Assembly (NCBI GenBank): GCA_903822975.1
Contig: CAIJRD010000011.1
Span: 248,001 to 312,000 of the forward strand
Reading direction: 5' to 3'
Length of the DNA: 64,000 nucleotides
Source of the DNA: an uncultured Sinobacteraceae bacterium
GTDB taxonomy: Bacteria > Pseudomonadota > Gammaproteobacteria > Nevskiales > Nevskiaceae
Shown here in pieces: positions 59,070 through 64,000 of the stretch (position 1 is its first letter; each line of letters begins with the position of its first letter). The notes below the pieces were generated by a model. That model did no database searches, was not told where the DNA came from, and worked only from the letters and a program-made list of their open reading frames with translations. The position numbers and the translations under genes were made by a program.

Positions 59070-59768
59070 CTATTTCGACAATGGATGCATCGAATCCCGA
59101 CGTCCGCTCAGACGACGCAAGCCGGTCTCGAACACCTGCCGCCACCAACCGCGACTGGCATCGCACAAGGAACCCAGGCAGGCGATCACAGCCAACATCA
59201 CCGCCACGACTGTCAGGACTTGCAGGGGGCGGCCGTGATCGAACGGCACCAGCGCAGCAATGAACAGCAGAATCGGGTGATGAAACAGATACAGCGGAAA
59301 CGTCTGGTCCGCGAGGCGGCGCGCGAATCCTGAGATCGGCGCCGCGATTTCGAGATCGGCAACAGCACGTCGAGCGAACACCAGCATCGCGGCGATCAGT
59401 GCGGCGATCAACCAGTCGGTCAGGAATCGGCTGGAAAAGAACAGCGGCGCATTCATCGTCGACAACGGCAGCGGCGATACGCGAAGCACGATGAAGACGA
59501 GCAGCGCCGCCGCGAGCGCGGCCAGCACGATCGCCACACCACGAGACATCGCGATGTCGCCGAGCCGAAAGGCCAGAACACCTAGCAGCCAGCACGGCAG
59601 CAGCAACAGGATGTTCGGGCCGAACAACCGCATGACGGCGGCGCGCGCGACCTGCGCGATGGGGCCGACCGAGTGTGGATACGAGAACACCAGCCGGCGG
59701 TAGCACAACACCAGGATCGCTGCGGTGAGGTGCAGGACGTCTAGAAACAGCGAAACAGCGCAGGTCAT
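59070..59768 (-). pseudogene. 5'-truncated acyltransferase-3 family gene
   Basis: 232 residues, all from the C-terminal two thirds of an acyltransferase-3 protein: membrane segments NILLLLPCWLLGVLAF, AIVLAALAAALLVFIVL, TDWLIAALIAAMLVFAR, and the family end LADQTFPLYLFHHPILLF. The first 170 or so residues, including the catalytic R/H region (compare RNFQLDSVRFGAALLVLISHLR in 62549-63712, split here as NFQLDSVRFG and LVLISHLR), are missing. Only 53 bases lie between its ATG and the upstream Wzy-like gene, so the lost part is deleted, not frameshifted. Probably non-functional as a transferase, although the remaining frame is intact. Confidence 0.7.
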
Positions 59769-59821
59769 CGCTACAACGCGTCAATACAAATGGAACCTCG
59801 CGCGACTTTGCCAGTTGTGCT

Positions 59822-61243
59822 TCACGGAACTGGCGCTAGATTGCTTGTCGGCGCTTCAGCGGAGATTTTCTGGAATCGACCGCCACGCAGATAACGCAGG
59901 AATCGAGCGCGCGGCGTGGTGGAATCACGCGTCAGCGCCCAGGCCAAAGCCAGCGTCAGCCAACCAAAGCAATGGGCGGTCAGCTGAGCGGTAATCTGCC
60001 CGGTCAGCAGATCAACCGACGTGAACGACCACAACAGGAATGGCAGCATGTCGCCCTTGAATGCCAGAACGCGTAAAGCGCCGGCAGCTCCGACAACGAC
60101 GATCGCGCCTTTGAACAAAAGAAAAGCGAGTCCGAGGAGCCCGCCTTCGAGCATGATTCTGTCCGACTCGTTTTCGGCCAATAGGAAGCTCACATTCAGT
60201 CCGCGCCCGAGTAAAGAGCCCGCGGCGTTGTTACCCATTCCAATGCCGTTGCCGAACCACGGCATATCCACCCAAGTTTCTGGCGTACCAATAAACATCC
60301 AGCTGACGCGCGCGACCAGAGACTCCGCATGTGACGCCGCTACAAAGCGCGTCTCAGTCGCCTCGATCGCACGTGAGAACACGGTCGCGAGCAAACCGAC
60401 CAAAAACAGCAGCACGAGAATCATAGTTAGCGCTCGGCTGAATGTACCCTTGCGCTTGACTCGAAATGAGGCGAATACAGCGGCGATGAGGACGGCACCG
60501 GCATACATGATGGTCTGTCGCGATCCACTGACCATAACTCCAATCAGCGTTGCGGCAACGATCATCCAGCGCAGCCAAGGTTTCCTGATGACGTTGAACT
60601 GACCAGCCAACATCGCAAAGGCCGGCACCGTAGCCAGGCCTACGAACTGCGCATAGCCGGATACGAATGTAAAGGTCCCGGTGGTCCGCACAATTCCTGC
60701 AACAACGGTAAAAATCTTTGCCGGATCGTCATTTTCCGGCTGCCGATTGAGCCAATGGCCGACTGGCAGGAAATGCTGAAGAACGACCAGCACAGCCATC
60801 GGCAGCATGATCAGGGCAACGGTCTTCAGGATGTAGTGGACATCGCTGGGGCGCAGCACGCGCCCGCAAAGCCAGGCGAACCAGATGTAGAGCAGCCAGG
60901 AGCGCAACCCGAGAATCGCGACGGTAATCGGTTCCAGCCCCAGGATCACCTGGGTCAGTCCCCAGACAATCACTACGACCGTCCACAGCAACAGCAAGGC
61001 TTCGGTTGGCGAATTCATCTTCAGCCAACGCTTGCTGATGCCCAGCATGATGCCGTAAGCGATCAGGATGTCGCGTATCGCAAGGAAAACCATCGCACTG
61101 CCCGGCCAGATCCATTTTCTGACGGCGCCTTCAAGCGTCGCGATTATCAGCACCCACAACAGGATGCGCCCGATCGGATGCAGCTTGAAGCTGCTCTGCT
61201 GCGCGGCGTTGCGCCAAAAGGTGGATGGCAGCGCGGTGATCAT
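59822..61243 (-). CDS. O-antigen polymerase/ligase-like membrane protein (Wzy-like)
   Basis: 473 residues from the ATG at 61243, which shares one base with the upstream stop (TGATG), so translation is coupled; a longer frame to 61297 runs into that gene. About 12 membrane segments, with a large periplasmic loop at about 290-370 (ATETRFVAASHAESLVARVSWMF split as ATETRFVAAS and ESLVARVSWMF; WFGNGIGMGNNAAGS). This GxG/WFGxGxG pattern and VSGSRQTIMYAG are typical of O-antigen ligase/Wzy-family proteins that polymerise or transfer undecaprenyl-linked glycans. Placed among GT4 and acyltransferase genes, it is the likely polymerase of the right-hand cluster. Confidence 0.85.
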   Translation of the reverse strand: MITALPSTFWRNAAQQSSFKLHPIGRILLWVLIIATLEGAVRKWIWPGSAMVFLAIRDILIAYGIMLGISKRWLKMNSPTEALLLLWTVVVIVWGLTQVILGLEPITVAILGLRSWLLYIWFAWLCGRVLRPSDVHYILKTVALIMLPMAVLVVLQHFLPVGHWLNRQPENDDPAKIFTVVAGIVRTTGTFTFVSGYAQFVGLATVPAFAMLAGQFNVIRKPWLRWMIVAATLIGVMVSGSRQTIMYAGAVLIAAVFASFRVKRKGTFSRALTMILVLLFLVGLLATVFSRAIEATETRFVAASHAESLVARVSWMFIGTPETWVDMPWFGNGIGMGNNAAGSLLGRGLNVSFLLAENESDRIMLEGGLLGLAFLLFKGAIVVVGAAGALRVLAFKGDMLPFLLWSFTSVDLLTGQITAQLTAHCFGWLTLALAWALTRDSTTPRARFLRYLRGGRFQKISAEAPTSNLAPVP

Positions 61244-62451
61244 CAGACTGTGGCACCGAGCGTCAGCTGGCGGAGATTCGCGCGGTAGTCCTGCCATTGC
61301 CAGCGTGCTGCACGCTGCAGGGCGGCACGGCCCAAGGACTCCACCTTATCCGGCGCACGCAACAAACCTTCGATGGCTTCGCTCAATTGCGCCGGTACGC
61401 CGGCGGTGACCTGTATGGCCGAGTCGCCATCGGCTACCGCCGGCAGGCCGGTGCAATCGGACGCGATCACGGCCAAGCCCTGCGACATTGCCTCGGTGAT
61501 GACCATCCCAAACCCCTCGAACAGACTCGGAAACAGCAAAACATCATTGCGCCGCATTTCCTCGAGAACACCGTCATGGCTGCGCGAGCCCAGTAGTCTG
61601 ATATTGGAGGCACGGTCCCAGTTCATTTTTGCGCCTGGGCCGCTTCCAATCAAGCTCAGCTGCACGCGCGGGCCGAACTGCGTAACGACTTCGAGCACGT
61701 CGGCGAGCCCTTTTCGCTGACTCAGTTCGCCGACAAACAAGAGCTTCAGCACCCCGCCCTTGTACCAATTGCGCGAGGCTGGATCGATGGCCGACGGGCA
61801 CCCGTAGGGCAGCAGCGATGAGGCCACAACGGTCCCCGGGAACCGCGCGAGACTGCGCTCCGTGAACGCGCTGGCAACGATGATCTGATCCGCCAGTGCC
61901 AGCTCGTCGTCTTTGCGTTGACACTTCTCGGCAGAATCTTTATCGACATTCCAGGTCTGCGCCCAGTCGGGCCGCCGCTGAGCTTCCTGCGCTTTGATGC
62001 GGCGATGTTCGCGCCAGTAGCCGATCGGCAATTCATAGATACAGCGGACGCCGGCCGCCTTCGCGACGCGAAACGTCTCGAGGGCCGCATCTTCGTAGCA
62101 ATAGACTGCGCTGATATCCGCATGCCGGGCCAAGTAGCGCGCCGCGGCGCAATCGACCTTGCGATACAGCCGATCGATCGAATCGGGTTTCCCTGCGACC
62201 CGGCCGTTGAAATTGCGACTGGCCAGGCGCATCAATTCGCTGAGCGGGGCCACCGATACGACCTTGCCGCCGATCATCGAGAAGTCGCGCCGGCGCGCCT
62301 CGTCGAGCAAGCGGTCGGGTAGAAAACGGATCGGCGCTGCGCGCGCCGACACGCTCAACGCCGTAATGAAGGCGTCGAGCCGACCGACCTCGGCAAACGC
62401 CCGGGCGGCATGGCGACTGTTCTGATTTCCGGTGGGATGAACGACGAGCAT
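61243..62451 (-). CDS. Glycosyltransferase family 4
   Basis: 402 residues from ATG 62451 (MLVVHPTGNQNSRHAAR). The longer frame to 62676 is Arg/Cys-rich and overlaps the next gene, so it is rejected. N-terminal half: VHPTGNQNSRHAARAFAEVGRL, then CIYELPIGYWREHR. C-terminal half: LKLLFVGELSQRKGLADVL, LSLIGSGPGA, and the nucleotide-sugar motif FPSLFEGFGMVITEAMSQGLAVIASD (split: FPSLFEGFGMVI, EAMSQGLAVIAS). Cytoplasmic GT-B enzyme. Stop and start are coupled to the Wzy-like gene. Confidence 0.93.
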   Translation of the reverse strand: MLVVHPTGNQNSRHAARAFAEVGRLDAFITALSVSARAAPIRFLPDRLLDEARRRDFSMIGGKVVSVAPLSELMRLASRNFNGRVAGKPDSIDRLYRKVDCAAARYLARHADISAVYCYEDAALETFRVAKAAGVRCIYELPIGYWREHRRIKAQEAQRRPDWAQTWNVDKDSAEKCQRKDDELALADQIIVASAFTERSLARFPGTVVASSLLPYGCPSAIDPASRNWYKGGVLKLLFVGELSQRKGLADVLEVVTQFGPRVQLSLIGSGPGAKMNWDRASNIRLLGSRSHDGVLEEMRRNDVLLFPSLFEGFGMVITEAMSQGLAVIASDCTGLPAVADGDSAIQVTAGVPAQLSEAIEGLLRAPDKVESLGRAALQRAARWQWQDYRANLRQLTLGATV

Positions 62452-62548
62452 CGAGTCGGCAGTGTGAGATTCGGCGAACCACTTACAGCGAGGACGGCGC
62501 CGATGTTGCAGATGCAGACGTTGCGGGCGTTGCAGGCGTCGTTCGATT

Positions 62549-63712
62549 TTAGCGAAAAAGTCTCTGCAGCGACGTCCGTACCTGGAATGTGTTGCGTTCG
62601 AACAGCCAATAAGCGCCCAATCCGTAGAGCAAAACGAGTCCAAGCAGCGCCGCGAACAACAGCATGGACTGCGCATCCGGTGCGTAGGTTCTGTTGCCCA
62701 GGACTACGCAGGCAATGAACGATAGCAGTGGAAAATGGAAAATGTAGAGGCTGTAGGACATTTCAGCGCCCAGTTCCATCAACCTCCCGAATGACGAATC
62801 CGCGACGCGCGACGTCGGCTGCAGCAGGGTGATCAGCAAGGCCGCGACCGCCAGACCCAGCAGGTAGTCGCTGAGCATCTGATCGAGTCGATGACTGCGT
62901 GCCAGCATCAGCGCCGCCAGCACCAGCAGCGCCGCAGACCATTTTGCGGATGCATGCGCCGCCCAGCGCAGTCGCTGTGGCCGCGCGCCGATAACCGCGA
63001 TCGCATAGCCCAGGAGCCAGATGCCAAAAGCCTCGACAATGGCTGCGGGCAACCACAGCATCAGCGCTAGGGCAACCGACAGCGCCAACACGCGGACGAC
63101 GACTTTCCGACCCCCGGCAATCCCAATGAACAACAGCGGGAACAGCGCGTAGTACCAGAACTCATTAGCCAGACTCCAAAGCGGCACGTTGTCGCCGTAG
63201 GTCGGCACTGCAATGGTCTGCAGGAAGGCGAGGTTGCCGAAGAAGGTCCAGGCATCCAGTGGGATCTGCGGCGCCGGCGGTCCACTGTGGTACAGCGGAA
63301 TCAGCGCGCCCTGGTAATAGGATGAGCCACTCAGCTGTGCGCCGAGCCAGTCCAACAACAAGGTCGCCAACAGGCCGGGTACGAGCACCGTCCACAGCCG
63401 CGACAGGCGATTGATCGCATAGTCCGCGGCACGCCATTGTCCGCCCGACGGCTGACTCACCGTTCGCGAAACGAAGTAACCCGAAAGTACGAAGAAGACT
63501 ACGACCGCCTCGTGGCCCAGACCGGTGACGAAGTAGAACAGCCGCAACGGCACCGATGGTTTGTCGAGCAAGGCGTAATCGACCAACACGAAGGCACGCA
63601 GGTGCGAAATCAGCACGAGGAGTGCTGCGCCGAAGCGGACCGAATCAAGCTGGAAATTGCGTTGCGCGCGCGAAGCGGGCTTCCGCTGGCGAAGTACCGG
63701 TTCTGGGGTCAC
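62549..63712 (-). CDS. Acyltransferase-3 family membrane protein
   Basis: 387 residues, full length for the family. The N-terminal region NFQLDSVRFGAALLVLISH contains the conserved Arg and the catalytic-candidate His. Then FFVLSGYFVSRT, LWTVLVPGLLATLLLDWL, VPLWSLANEFWYYALFPLL (the usual W-S-L-x-x-E-F-x-Y-Y), FGIWLLGYAIAVIG and LSYSLYIFHFPL-like (EMSYSLYIFHFPLLSF). About ten membrane segments. Acetylates or acylates a sugar of the polymer made by the neighbouring GT genes. Intact relative of the truncated copy at 59070-59768. Confidence 0.93.
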   Translation of the reverse strand: MTPEPVLRQRKPASRAQRNFQLDSVRFGAALLVLISHLRAFVLVDYALLDKPSVPLRLFYFVTGLGHEAVVVFFVLSGYFVSRTVSQPSGGQWRAADYAINRLSRLWTVLVPGLLATLLLDWLGAQLSGSSYYQGALIPLYHSGPPAPQIPLDAWTFFGNLAFLQTIAVPTYGDNVPLWSLANEFWYYALFPLLFIGIAGGRKVVVRVLALSVALALMLWLPAAIVEAFGIWLLGYAIAVIGARPQRLRWAAHASAKWSAALLVLAALMLARSHRLDQMLSDYLLGLAVAALLITLLQPTSRVADSSFGRLMELGAEMSYSLYIFHFPLLSFIACVVLGNRTYAPDAQSMLLFAALLGLVLLYGLGAYWLFERNTFQVRTSLQRLFR

Positions 63713-63760
63713 GGCGGCGCCGCAGTCGTGGTGAGACAGGCAGGCGCGAGCACCGGTGAC

Positions 63761-64000
63761 TTAGGCGCGCGCATGTTCAAGCGCATCGAGAAATTGCCGT
63801 GCCACCGCGTGGGCCGTCGCCTTCGGAGCACGCCGCGAGGCGGTCGCGAGCCAGGGTTCGAAGCTGGCGCTGGCAAAGCAGCACAGTTGCGGATCGTTGC
63901 CCTGCGACACGTCGATATCGCGGCGATCGCGCCGCACGGCGTCGTTCCGGCTGACGATCACCGGCAGGCCGTGCTCCAGCATTGCCGCGGCCGAGCCGCT
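63761..64000 (-). CDS. Glycosyltransferase (GT4-like), 3' end only
   Basis: The last 79 codons of a minus-strand gene that begins beyond the right edge. The visible start SGSAAAMLEHGLPVIVSR matches the nucleotide-sugar-binding helix after the E-x7-E motif of GT4 enzymes. The end PKATAHAVARQFLDALEHARA is the usual C-terminal helix. The frame is open to base 64000. 48 bases separate it from the acyltransferase start. Confidence 0.75.
   Translation of the reverse strand, partial: SGSAAAMLEHGLPVIVSRNDAVRRDRRDIDVSQGNDPQLCCFASASFEPWLATASRRAPKATAHAVARQFLDALEHARA

Overview
The window looks like chromosomal DNA from a Gram-negative gammaproteobacterium, probably Lysobacterales/Xanthomonadales. That placement is an inference from gene content: a clpB, tadA, guaA, guaB and xseA neighbourhood, a GlyGly-CTERM serine protease, a PA3496-like small protein, KdsA and a TolC-family protein. 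Base composition is mosaic. The housekeeping block (about 33-47 kb) is G+C-rich, while 1-27.5 kb and 30-32.9 kb are clearly A+T-richer. As a sample, the 60 bases from 9661 hold 23 G/C and those from 36901 hold 36.

Layout. (1) 1-8.5 kb, minus strand: a type I secretion ABC transporter with an inactive C39-like domain (cut by the left edge), a very long TPR protein ending in a DXD glycosyltransferase domain, a small Hint-domain protein, and a second TPR protein. (2) 8.9-12.8 kb, plus strand: an alpha/beta-hydrolase-TPR fusion and a secreted protein of unknown function. (3) 12.9-22 kb, minus strand: a sulfotransferase, glycosyltransferases (one carrying two GT2-like domains and a GT9 domain in one chain), a small protein built of a 'YPDV...HY...G..EGR' repeat shared with its neighbours, and kdsA. 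(4) 22.7-27 kb: SulP anion transporter, CysC APS kinase and an FAD/NAD(P)-binding oxidoreductase. (5) 27.6-29.8 kb: a TolC-family protein with a long Cys-containing C-terminal extension. (6) 30-32.6 kb: an A+T-rich SGNH-like/MBOAT pair for O-acylation, lying between a glycosyltransferase remnant and a tRNA-Ala gene. (7) 33-48 kb: subtilase, small protein, clpB, tadA, a 359-bp heptamer repeat array, class A beta-lactamase, thpR-like, guaA, WcaF-like acetyltransferase, guaB, thioredoxin-like protein, xseA. (8) 48-64 kb: a second surface-polysaccharide region with membrane GT, acyltransferases, low-molecular-weight protein tyrosine phosphatase, large secreted propeller protein, GT9, several GT4, a Wzy-like polymerase and a 5'-truncated acyltransferase; it runs off the right edge.

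How the genes may work together. Most of the window serves surface or secreted carbohydrate: sugar transfer (GT2, GT4, GT9, GT-C), Kdo supply (KdsA), polymerisation (Wzy-like), and decoration by acetyl/acyl groups (MBOAT/SGNH, acyltransferase-3, LbH) and possibly sulfate (SulP, CysC, sulfotransferase). The first 9 kb join type I secretion to a Hint protein, TPR scaffolds and a TPR-glycosyltransferase fusion. This set is the best candidate for an undescribed export and glycosylation system, but its role cannot be read from sequence alone.
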